A stretch of 35,615 nt of DNA. Source: Gammaproteobacteria bacterium. GTDB lineage: Bacteria; Pseudomonadota; Gammaproteobacteria; Pseudomonadales; Azotimanducaceae. Every line of letters starts with the position of its first letter. The stretch's first letter is position 1. Of the stretch, positions 1 through 6,932 are shown piece after piece. The notes under the pieces are model-generated. The model saw only the letters and a list, made by a program, of their open reading frames with translations, was not told the origin of the DNA and did no database searches. Position numbers and translations under genes: made by a program. The stretch is taken from the NCBI GenBank assembly GCA_030433075.1, contig JAUILI010000021.1, forward strand, positions 1 to 35,615, given 5' to 3'.

Positions 1-609
1 GAAGTCCGCGGAGGCGGGTCGGCCGCCAAAGACAAACTTTTGCGCCTCGATGAGCCCGTCGAGAAGGGCAAGGAGCCGCCGATAGCTGGCTTCAATCACC
101 GGCGCCGTGATGTCGTTGGAGCCCACCACGTAGAGGCGATCGATCTGCCGCTTTGAAAACTGGGCCTTAAGGGCCGCGAGCGTTCCCCGGTCCGCTTGGA
201 TCGCCCGCCAGTGGGGAAGCACCGTCCCTGCTTGCTCGATGTCCGCATCGTAATACCAGCGGTAGTGGAACATGGGCTTGGTGAGCCACTCATCGGCGTA
301 GTCCTCCACCAGATCATTCAGGAAAGCGACGGCGGGGTGGGGAGGAAGGGTGGCCCGTCCCTCGTATTCCCCCTCGAAGCGGCGGATGAGGGGCGTGGAG
401 TCCACCACGGCTTCCACCGTGCCGTCCTTCCCGGGCAGATAAAAGGTCGGCAGCAGGGCCACCTTGGGTTCGGGCAAGCCTTCCCGGTCCGCCTGATCGG
501 TGATGAGGAATTCATAGGGCAGGCGTCGATAGCGAAGGTAGGCGAGCATTTTCCGTGTATAGGGGGAGCCCGGGGCGCCCTTAAAGCGTAGGGAAGAAGC
601 AGAATTCAT
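1..609 (-). CDS. Glutathione S-transferase family protein, C-terminus cut by window edge
   Basis: The reading frame starts at ATG 609-607 and stays open to base 1, giving 203 residues with the C-terminus outside the window. The start is fixed by a GGAGG site (618-622) eight bases upstream. The N-terminus has the thioredoxin-like layout of a GST N-domain: a short strand, the GSPYTRKM segment where the activating Ser/Tyr/Cys lies (about residues 15-22), then a helix and LPYEFLITDQ. A helical C-domain follows with FHYRWYYD. The family conjugates glutathione or acts as a cytosolic glutathione-dependent lyase or peroxidase; the substrate here is unknown. It is divergent from the GH3 gene, and a perfect palindrome (635-649) lies 25 bases upstream of its start, so repressor control is plausible. 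Confidence 0.75.
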   Translation of the reverse strand, partial: MNSASSLRFKGAPGSPYTRKMLAYLRYRRLPYEFLITDQADREGLPEPKVALLPTFYLPGKDGTVEAVVDSTPLIRRFEGEYEGRATLPPHPAVAFLNDLVEDYADEWLTKPMFHYRWYYDADIEQAGTVLPHWRAIQADRGTLAALKAQFSKRQIDRLYVVGSNDITAPVIEASYRRLLALLDGLIEAQKFVFGGRPASADF

Positions 610-634
610 GGGCCTAGCCTCCAGGGAAATAAAG

Positions 635-649
635 TAATGCTCAGCATTA
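635..649. promoter_or_regulatory. Perfect 7-1-7 palindrome, candidate repressor operator
   Basis: TAATGCTCAGCATTA reads identically on both strands except for the central base. It lies in an AT-rich patch (about 627-655), unusual for this GC-rich window, between the divergent GST-like gene and the GH3 operon. Its edge is 25 bases from the GST start codon and about 110 bases from the GH3 start. Size and symmetry fit a TetR- or GntR-type dimer site. No regulator gene is in the window and I saw no second copy. Confidence 0.5.
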
Positions 650-759
650 TTAAACGTTCGGCGATCGCGCTGCAATTGCGCCGGTCCCCTTGCGGCGGCC
701 TAGGCCGTCCCGGGCCGGCGCGGTATGGTGCAGGAAACACCCCGGGGGAGAGCGAGGGA

Positions 760-3177
760 ATGAGAACACGGCATTGGGTGGGCATAAGCGTCGCCCTAGG
801 ACTGGCGGGCCTAGCCCTGGCGGCAGAGCGCGTCGAGCCCTGGCGGGATCAAACCCTAACCCCTGGGGAGCGCGCCGAGGCCCTCGTGGCGGCGTTGTCC
901 TTGCCCCAAAAGTTCCAGCAGCTTGTGGGCAACGCGCCGGAAATCGTTCCCGAATTGCCCGAGTGTTTGGGGGGGCGCCACGTGCGGGGCATTGAGGCCC
1001 TTGGCCTGCCCACCCTGCGCATTACCAACGGCCCCGTGGGCATTGGGCAGAACGACTGCGTGGACGCCGCGCTTCTAACGCCCACCATGCCGCGCATCGT
1101 CCCCTACACCCATCCGTCCTCTGCCAAGGCCACGGCCCTGCCTTCCGCCATGGCCATTGCCGCCACCTTCGATCCCGAGGCCGCGGATCGCTTCGGCCAG
1201 GTCATCGCCGCCGAGGCCAAGGCCCTGGCCCTGCACGTGTTTGAGGCGCCGGGGGTGAATTTGGCGCGCATTCCCGTGCTCGGTCGGAATTTTGAGTACT
1301 TCGGGGAGGATCCTTTCCTCACCGGGACCCAGGCCGTGGCACAGATTCGCCGGATTCAAGGCGAGGGCGTTATCGCCATGGCCAAGCACTTTGCGGCTAA
1401 CGAGCAGGAAACGAACCGCTTCAACCTTTCCCAGACTGTGGAGGAAGGGGTGCTTCGTGAGCTGTACCTTTTGCCCTTCGAGATGGCCGTGAAGGACGGC
1501 GAGGTCGCCTCGCTCATGTGTTCCTACAACGATCTGAATGGTCTTCAGGCTTGCGAAAACCCTTGGCTGCTCACCGAGGTGCTCCGAAACGATTGGGGGT
1601 TTAAGGGCTACGTCCAGTCCGACTTTTTTGCGGTGAAGAGCACCGCGGCCTCCATGAAAGCGGGGCTTGATCACCTTATGCCCATGCCGCTTCAGTGGGC
1701 GCCGGACAAGCTCGCTGCCGCCCTCGAAGCGGGAACGCTAGCCGAAGCGGACCTGGTCCAAGCTCTGCAGCGCCGCTACACCCAGCAGTTTCGCTTGGGG
1801 GTGGATCAGCGCCCCGTGGTGCAGCGACCCCTCGATGTCGAAGGCGGGGGTAAGGTCGCCCGGGACCTCGGCGTAGCCGGAGCCGTGCTGCTTCAAAATA
1901 ACGGCGCCTTGCCCCTCCCGGAGTCCGTGAAGTCCCTCGTGCTGATCGGAAAGGCCAGCCAGGTGTACGCCCAGCAGGCTGTGGCAGGCGGCGTGGTGGT
2001 GGGTAAACCCATGGGCGCCGGCGGCGGGAGCTCAGATGTGGTGCCGCACTACACCGTCAGCCCCCTCGCGGGGCTGGAGGGCGCCTTGGAAGGCTTCGCC
2101 CAGGGGGGGCGGGTATCCCTATTCCTGATCGATGATGCGAACGGCAATCTGGCGTCGGCCCTCGAGGCCGCCCGCGTCGCGGATGCGGTGATCATCATGG
2201 CCGGCACCATCGCCGAGGAAAATGCCGATCGGGCCACCTTCGAAACGGACCAGGGCGTGGGCGTGCCCGTGGCCCTCGGGGAGGGGCTCGACTGGTATGC
2301 AGGAAAGCCCAACCGAATCAGTAGCGTGGTACACCGCGACGAGGCGCAGCTGAATCCGGGGCAGAACAGCCAGACCCTCGCCATGATTGAAGCCGTCATG
2401 GGCGCTGCGCCGTCCATGGCGCAAAAGACCACGCTGGTTTTAAAGGACAACGCGGGCGTGGCCCTCCCGGCGGCGCCCTGGCTTCTTGGCGCCGAGGGCC
2501 CTGCGATATTGGAGGTGTGGTTCCCCGGCCAGGAGGACGGCAACGTCGTCGCCGACCTTCTCTTCGGCAAGGTGAACCCGTCGGGGAAGGCCCCGGTGAC
2601 CTTCCCCGTCGCGGGGCGTAGCTTCCTCGACGCCCTGGCCCCGGAGGCCTACCCGGGCGTGCTGACGGACGGAAAAGCCGCCGTGAGCTACCTCGAAGGG
2701 CGCTACATGGGCTATCGCTGGTACGACGGTAATCGCAGCGGTGGCTGCGCCCTCCAGGCTAACGGCGATAACCCCTGCGTGGCCTTCTCCTTTGGCCATG
2801 GCCTGAGCTACACCACCTTTTCCCTAACGCCCTTTACCCAGCGCTGGGAAGGCGGCGTGCTCAAGCTGGAAACCACCGTAAAGAACCAAGGCGACCGGGC
2901 GGGGGCCGAGGTGGTGCAGGTCTATCTCGGCTTGCCGGAACCGGGGCAGCCGCCGAAGCGCCTCGTGGCATTCCAGCGCGTTGCGCTTGCCCCGGGAGAG
3001 GCGCGGTCGGTCACGCTGTCCGTAGATCCCGAGGCGTCCCACCATCCCTTTGATGTCTTTGATGACGACGCTAAAGCCTTCCGCCCCGCGGCAGGGCCCA
3101 TCACGGTTTATCTGGGAACGTCCTCATCGCGAAAGGATTTGACGGCTCAGCCCCTGGCGGCTCGGAGGGGGCTATGA
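760..3177 (+). CDS. Secreted glycoside hydrolase family 3 (beta-glucosidase-like)
   Basis: This 805-residue protein has a GH3 layout. A signal peptide (MRTRHW then a hydrophobic core ending around ALAA, residue 22) predicts export. The GH3 N-terminal TIM-barrel domain includes the KHFAANEQETNR motif (K209-H210) and the nucleophile in VQSDFFAV (Asp288). The alpha/beta sandwich domain includes WFPGQEDGN and FGKVNPSGKAP, then YMGYRWYD, FGHGLSYTTF and a C-terminal fibronectin-III-like domain. The family removes terminal beta-glucosyl or xylosyl residues from oligosaccharides, probably in the periplasm here. I chose ATG 760 because it gives a clean signal peptide and is preceded by GGGGGAG; an in-frame ATG at 637 would add 41 non-conserved residues and sits inside the palindrome. 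Its stop overlaps the next start (ATGA, 3174-3177), so translation of the two is likely coupled. Confidence 0.9.
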   Translation: MRTRHWVGISVALGLAGLALAAERVEPWRDQTLTPGERAEALVAALSLPQKFQQLVGNAPEIVPELPECLGGRHVRGIEALGLPTLRITNGPVGIGQNDCVDAALLTPTMPRIVPYTHPSSAKATALPSAMAIAATFDPEAADRFGQVIAAEAKALALHVFEAPGVNLARIPVLGRNFEYFGEDPFLTGTQAVAQIRRIQGEGVIAMAKHFAANEQETNRFNLSQTVEEGVLRELYLLPFEMAVKDGEVASLMCSYNDLNGLQACENPWLLTEVLRNDWGFKGYVQSDFFAVKSTAASMKAGLDHLMPMPLQWAPDKLAAALEAGTLAEADLVQALQRRYTQQFRLGVDQRPVVQRPLDVEGGGKVARDLGVAGAVLLQNNGALPLPESVKSLVLIGKASQVYAQQAVAGGVVVGKPMGAGGGSSDVVPHYTVSPLAGLEGALEGFAQGGRVSLFLIDDANGNLASALEAARVADAVIIMAGTIAEENADRATFETDQGVGVPVALGEGLDWYAGKPNRISSVVHRDEAQLNPGQNSQTLAMIEAVMGAAPSMAQKTTLVLKDNAGVALPAAPWLLGAEGPAILEVWFPGQEDGNVVADLLFGKVNPSGKAPVTFPVAGRSFLDALAPEAYPGVLTDGKAAVSYLEGRYMGYRWYDGNRSGGCALQANGDNPCVAFSFGHGLSYTTFSLTPFTQRWEGGVLKLETTVKNQGDRAGAEVVQVYLGLPEPGQPPKRLVAFQRVALAPGEARSVTLSVDPEASHHPFDVFDDDAKAFRPAAGPITVYLGTSSSRKDLTAQPLAARRGL

Positions 3178-4214
3178 ACTTTCAATCCACAGCCCTGAGC
3201 GCTCGGGATATCGCAGAAGCTCAGGCCCTCTTGCACGAAAAAGGGTGGACCGATGGCTTGCCCGTGGTGTTGCCCACGGAGGAGGCCGTCGCCGCCTGCC
3301 TCGCCGAGGCGCTCATGCCGCCGGAGCAGCTGCTTGGAATTGAACCCGTGCGAGGCCGACCTATTACGGCGGAGAAGGTGGCGATCAATGCCGTCATGGC
3401 AGGCTGTGCTCCGGAGCACTTTCCCGCGGTGGTCACGGCCTGGAATGCCATGCTGTCGCCGCCCTTTTTGCTTCATGGCGCGACCTCAAGCACGGGGGGC
3501 TGCGCCGTGCTGGCCATTCTCCACGGGCCTCAAATTCGCGAGCTGGGTGCGGGAAGCACCTTCAGCGCGTTGGGAGGCCGGGACCGTGCCCTGAATTGCA
3601 TTGGTCGGGCCCTGCGCCTCGGGCTCATCAATCTGCTCGATGTCCGGCCCGGGGAGGCGGATCGAGCGACCCTGGGCCATCCGGGAAAGCTCGGCTGGTG
3701 CCTTGCCGAAGATGAGGCGCATACGGGCTGGGAGACCCTTGCGGAGCAGCGGGGCATTCCCCGGGAGGCCTCCGCGGTCACGGTGATGGCGGCCATGGCG
3801 CCGCGGCAAATCATGAATGAGTGGACCACGGCCCCGGAGGAGATCCTTGAAACCTACGCCGCGGAGGTGCGCGCGAACCTGCGGCACTACTCCATTTGGC
3901 CCGGAAACTATCTCCTCGTCATTCCTAAGCAGCACCGCACACATCTCGAGGCAGCGGGCTGGAGTAAGGCCGACGTGCAGCGCTTCGTCTTTGAGCGCGC
4001 GCGCATTAAGCGCCGGGAATGGAGCGACGTGGGCAAGGGCGCCGTGGTTCGGGACCGGGGCGACTGGGAGTACCCGGCCTTTGAGCGTCCGGAGGACGTG
4101 CTGGTGCTGGCGGCGGGCGGCCCGGCCGGGGGCTTTGGGGCGGTGATTCCCCCCTGGCTCGGAAATAAGAGCCGGGCGGTAACGGCCCCCGTGGGCGTAT
4201 GCATCGATTGCTAA
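3174..4214 (+). CDS. Conserved protein of unknown function, partner of UGSC selenoprotein
   Basis: This 346-residue protein has GWTDGLPVV near residue 25, then AINAVMAGC, LNCIGRALRLGL and IPPWLGNKSRAVTAPVG near the end. I recognise these as a conserved but uncharacterised family often encoded beside, or fused to, UGSC-domain proteins and sometimes labelled thiol-disulfide protein; this is recollection, not a search result. There is no signal peptide, so it is probably cytosolic. The protein ends in CIDC, a terminal CxxC whose last residue is Cys346, after the point where I expect relatives to stop. It overlaps the GH3 stop by four bases and lies 14 bases before the selenoprotein gene, with AAGGAAGGGAGG between. 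A redox exchange between the CxxC tail and the Sec protein is an attractive inference, not shown. Confidence 0.75.
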   Translation: MNFQSTALSARDIAEAQALLHEKGWTDGLPVVLPTEEAVAACLAEALMPPEQLLGIEPVRGRPITAEKVAINAVMAGCAPEHFPAVVTAWNAMLSPPFLLHGATSSTGGCAVLAILHGPQIRELGAGSTFSALGGRDRALNCIGRALRLGLINLLDVRPGEADRATLGHPGKLGWCLAEDEAHTGWETLAEQRGIPREASAVTVMAAMAPRQIMNEWTTAPEEILETYAAEVRANLRHYSIWPGNYLLVIPKQHRTHLEAAGWSKADVQRFVFERARIKRREWSDVGKGAVVRDRGDWEYPAFERPEDVLVLAAGGPAGGFGAVIPPWLGNKSRAVTAPVGVCIDC

Positions 4215-4228
4215 GGAAGGGAGGGTCT

Positions 4229-4768
4229 ATGACCTTACGATTTTTGAATCCGAGCCACGAGGCGGAGGCGCTGGCCTTCACCCCGGCGCCTCGTCCGATA
4301 AGCCTTGCCGGCGCCACCGTGGGGTTCATTTCCAACGGGAAGGAGGGCACGAAGGGCTTTTTTACCCATCTTGAAGCCTTGCTTCGCGAGCATCTTGGGG
4401 TCGCTGAAGTGCACTGGCGCACCAAGGGGAATTACAGCGCCCCGGCGGAAGGGGCGATCCTCGACGAAGCGACGCACTGGGACTTCGCCATCACGGGCCT
4501 GGGCGACTGAGGCAGCTGTTCGTCGTGCAGTCTGCATGACGCGATGGCCGCCGAGCGCCGTGGCACCCCCGCCCTGGGAGTAATGACGGAAGCCTTTGTG
4601 GATGCAGCGGAGGCCATGGCCGGCGCCCTGGGGGATGCCGCCTATGGCTTTGCGGTGATTTCCCATCCGGTCAGTAGTGCGACCGATGAGGGTCTTCGTG
4701 CCCGTGCCGAAGCCACCCTTGAGCAGTTGCGATCCCAGCTCAAGTCGTCGAATGGGGGTGGGGCCTAG
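4229..4768 (+). CDS. UGSC family selenoprotein, TGA 4508-4510 read as selenocysteine
   Basis: The frame from ATG 4229 (AAGGAAGGGAGG just upstream) runs to TAG 4766-4768, giving 179 residues with one internal TGA at codon 94. The TGA is followed directly by Gly-Ser-Cys, giving the family's eponymous U-G-S-C motif (Sec94, Cys97), with a further Cys100. Homologous-looking sequence continues downstream in the same frame (AMAAERRGTPALGVMTEAF, then a helical C-terminus), so the TGA is internal. A 9-bp hairpin at 4521-4541 is placed as a bacterial SECIS. The family is thought to be a thiol/selenol redox protein, but its substrate is unknown. The first half contains GATVGFISNGKEGTKGFF, and there is no signal peptide. 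Gene callers would report two fragments (4229-4510 and 4544-4768). The stop overlaps the convergent ligase stop at CTAG. selA, selB, selC and selD are not in the window. Confidence 0.88.
4521..4541 (+). promoter_or_regulatory. Bacterial SECIS-like hairpin for Sec insertion
   Basis: CGTCGTGCA (4521-4529) pairs with TGCATGACG (4533-4541), nine consecutive pairs including one G-U, closing a GUC loop (4530-4532). The loop starts 19 bases after the TGA and has G first. Known bacterial SECIS elements lie immediately downstream of UGA, with the apical loop roughly 16-37 bases away and a G in its first two positions. The top resembles the E. coli fdhF hairpin (UGCAGGUCUGCA). In the cell SelB with Sec-tRNA would bind here; the hairpin also encodes residues of the protein. 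Confidence 0.8.
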
Positions 4769-6324
4769 ACAATCTTTGAGGGTCCGTCTCCCCAGTACTC
4801 ATCCCGGAGTAGGCGCTTATAGAGCTTGCCCGTGGGCAGACGAGGGAGGGCGTCGCGGTAGTCGATGGAGCGGGGCACCTTCTGGCGAGAGAGGTGTTCC
4901 CGAAGATAGGTCAGCAGCCCTTCCGTGGTGGCCTCGCTCTCGTCGATGCCGGGCATGAGCTGTACCACCGCTTTGACCTCTTCGCCCAGATCGACGTTGG
5001 GTACGCCGAATACGGCAGCGTCCGCCACCCAGGGGTGTGAGATGAGGAGGTCTTCGCACTCCTGGGGATAAATGTTCACGCCCCCGGAGATGATCATGAA
5101 GGTCTTCCGGTCCGTGAGGTACAGGAAGCCATCGTCATCCACGTAGCCCACATCCCCCACCGTGGTATGGGTGCCATCGGTGGAGGTGGCTTCCCGGGTT
5201 TTCTCCGGGTCGTTGTGATACGCAAACTCCGTGGCGGTTTTAAACCAGAGCGTGCCTGAGGTCCCGTTTGGAACCGGTTCGTTGTTCTCGTCGAGCACGG
5301 CCAGCTCCCCCAGAACGATCTTTCCCACCGTTCCGGGGTGGGCTAACCATTCCTCACTGTTGCAGGCGGCAAAGCCGAGTCCTTCCGTAGCGCCGTAGTA
5401 CTCGTGAATGATGGGGCCCCACCATTCGATCATGGCCTGCTTCACGGCGACGGGGCAGGGCGCTGCTGCGTGCACGGCCACCTCGAGGCTTTTTAGATTG
5501 TGGGCCTGCCGTGCTTCCTCGGGAAGCTTTAAGAGGCGGCTGAACATGGTCGGTACGAGCTGGCTATGGGTGACGGCGTAGCGCTCGATGAGGGCGAGGT
5601 AGCGCTCCGGGTCAAACTTGGCCATGACAATCACCGTGCCCCCGATGCGTAGGGTGAGCCCGACGGCAGCCTGGGGTGCGGAGTGATAGAGGGGCGCCGG
5701 GGAGAGGTAGATCATGTCCTCCCGGTAAAGCCAAAGCTCTCTTAGAAAGTGGTAGAGCGGAAGCATGTCCCCCGGGGCCTGGGCGGGCAGGGGGCGAATG
5801 ATGCCCTTGGGCCGACCGGTGGTCCCGGAGGAGTAGAGCATGGAGGTGCCGAGCCATTCCTCCGCGAGCGGCGTTTCCGGAAAGGCGGCGAGGGCGCGCT
5901 CGTAGTCCTGGTAGCGCGCTTCGTCGGGGAGGACGCCCGCGCCGTCGACCACGAGCACGGTCTTGATGCCCGGGCAATCCGCCAACGCTTCCTGCGCTAC
6001 CGCGAGCTTTTCCCGGGAGGTGATGAGTACCTGGGACTCGGAATTCTGGAGAATGTAGGCCAGCTCGCTGCCGGTCAGGTAAGCGTTGATGCAGGTGTAA
6101 TAGAGGCCGCTGCGCTCGCCGGCGGCGCAGGTTTCCAGGTAGGGGAGATTGTTCTCCATAAAAATTGCGTAATGATCCAGGCGCTTGAGGCCCTGCGCTT
6201 CTAGGAAGTGCGCTAGGCGATTGGCCCGGGCTTCAAACGCTGCGTAGGTCAGCTGGGCGCCGGTCTCCGCCAGGATCACCGCGGGCCGATCGGGATGCTG
6301 CTGGGCGTAAGGTCCTGGATACAC
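4765..6324 (-). CDS. Acyl-CoA synthetase, AMP-binding family
   Basis: This 519-residue adenylate-forming enzyme would activate a carboxylic or fatty acid with ATP and CoA in the cytosol. Visible motifs are the ATP/AMP signature SSGTTGRPKG (about 165-174), YYGATEG, YLTDRKTFMIISGGVNIYP (hinge region) and the C-terminal catalytic lysine segment PTGKLYKRLL. I chose GTG 6324-6322 because AAGGGGGAG lies six bases upstream and the resulting start, MYPGPYAQQHPDRPAVI, matches the usual N-terminus of this ligase subfamily. A longer ATG frame from 6441 adds 39 low-complexity residues. It is a single gene divergent from the molybdenum hydroxylase genes across 143 bases, and its stop shares CTAG with the selenoprotein stop. 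Chain-length preference cannot be read. Confidence 0.88.
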   Translation of the reverse strand: MYPGPYAQQHPDRPAVILAETGAQLTYAAFEARANRLAHFLEAQGLKRLDHYAIFMENNLPYLETCAAGERSGLYYTCINAYLTGSELAYILQNSESQVLITSREKLAVAQEALADCPGIKTVLVVDGAGVLPDEARYQDYERALAAFPETPLAEEWLGTSMLYSSGTTGRPKGIIRPLPAQAPGDMLPLYHFLRELWLYREDMIYLSPAPLYHSAPQAAVGLTLRIGGTVIVMAKFDPERYLALIERYAVTHSQLVPTMFSRLLKLPEEARQAHNLKSLEVAVHAAAPCPVAVKQAMIEWWGPIIHEYYGATEGLGFAACNSEEWLAHPGTVGKIVLGELAVLDENNEPVPNGTSGTLWFKTATEFAYHNDPEKTREATSTDGTHTTVGDVGYVDDDGFLYLTDRKTFMIISGGVNIYPQECEDLLISHPWVADAAVFGVPNVDLGEEVKAVVQLMPGIDESEATTEGLLTYLREHLSRQKVPRSIDYRDALPRLPTGKLYKRLLRDEYWGDGPSKIV

Positions 6325-6467
6325 GCGTTTCTCCCCCTTATTTGTCTTTGCCCTATCCCACCATGCCCCTTTAGGCCCTGGCAATGGCTGAGCGGCGCCT
6401 GCCGCGGCTTGCGAGGGGCCTTTTCCCCTTGCTTTACTCAACGTTGGTTTGGGAGAGGAGAACCATC

Positions 6468-6932
6468 GTGACGGAATTTATGCTCAACGGAACGCCGGTA
6501 TCGTCGGCGAGCCCGGAAGATACCCCCCTGCTATGGGTGCTTCGGGACGAACTCGACCACAAGGGCACGAAATTTGGCTGCGGCATCGCCCAATGCGGCG
6601 CCTGCACCGTGCATCTCGATGGCACGCCGACCCGGGCCTGCGTCCTACCACTCAGCGCCGTCGCGGGGCGGCAGGTCACCACCATTGAAGGGCTAGCCTC
6701 CGATGCGGGGGAAGCGCTGAAGGCCGCCTGGGTGTCGGAGCAGGTGCCCCAATGCGGGTACTGCCAGTCTGGGCAGCTTATGACCGCGGCGGCCTTGCTG
6801 GAAGCCAATCCCTCCCCCAGCGATGACGAGATCGTCAACGCCATGAACGGCAACCTGTGTCGCTGCATGGCCTACGGGCGCATTAAGGCCGCGGTGAAGG
6901 TCGCCGCTGGGCGCGGGGAGGGGCAGGCATGA
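6468..6932 (+). CDS. Molybdenum hydroxylase small subunit, two [2Fe-2S] clusters (IorA/CoxS-like)
   Basis: This 154-residue protein carries both clusters of the xanthine-oxidase family small subunit. The plant-type ferredoxin site has Cys38, Cys43, Cys46 and Cys58, and the helical-domain site has Cys96, Cys99, Cys131 and Cys133 (QCGYCQSGQ and LCRCMAYGR). It passes electrons from the molybdopterin subunit to an external acceptor. The start is GTG 6468, with GGGAGAGGAG seven bases upstream; the next ATG at 6480 is too far from that site. It has no signal peptide, so export would be as a folded complex with the Tat-signal-bearing large subunit. The next gene overlaps by ATGA. Confidence 0.9.
   Translation: MTEFMLNGTPVSSASPEDTPLLWVLRDELDHKGTKFGCGIAQCGACTVHLDGTPTRACVLPLSAVAGRQVTTIEGLASDAGEALKAAWVSEQVPQCGYCQSGQLMTAAALLEANPSPSDDEIVNAMNGNLCRCMAYGRIKAAVKVAAGRGEGQA

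Noticed and set aside
637-759. GH3 start at ATG 637.
   Set aside because: It would begin inside the palindrome and precede a normal signal peptide by 41 unconserved residues; ATG 760 has its own ribosome site.
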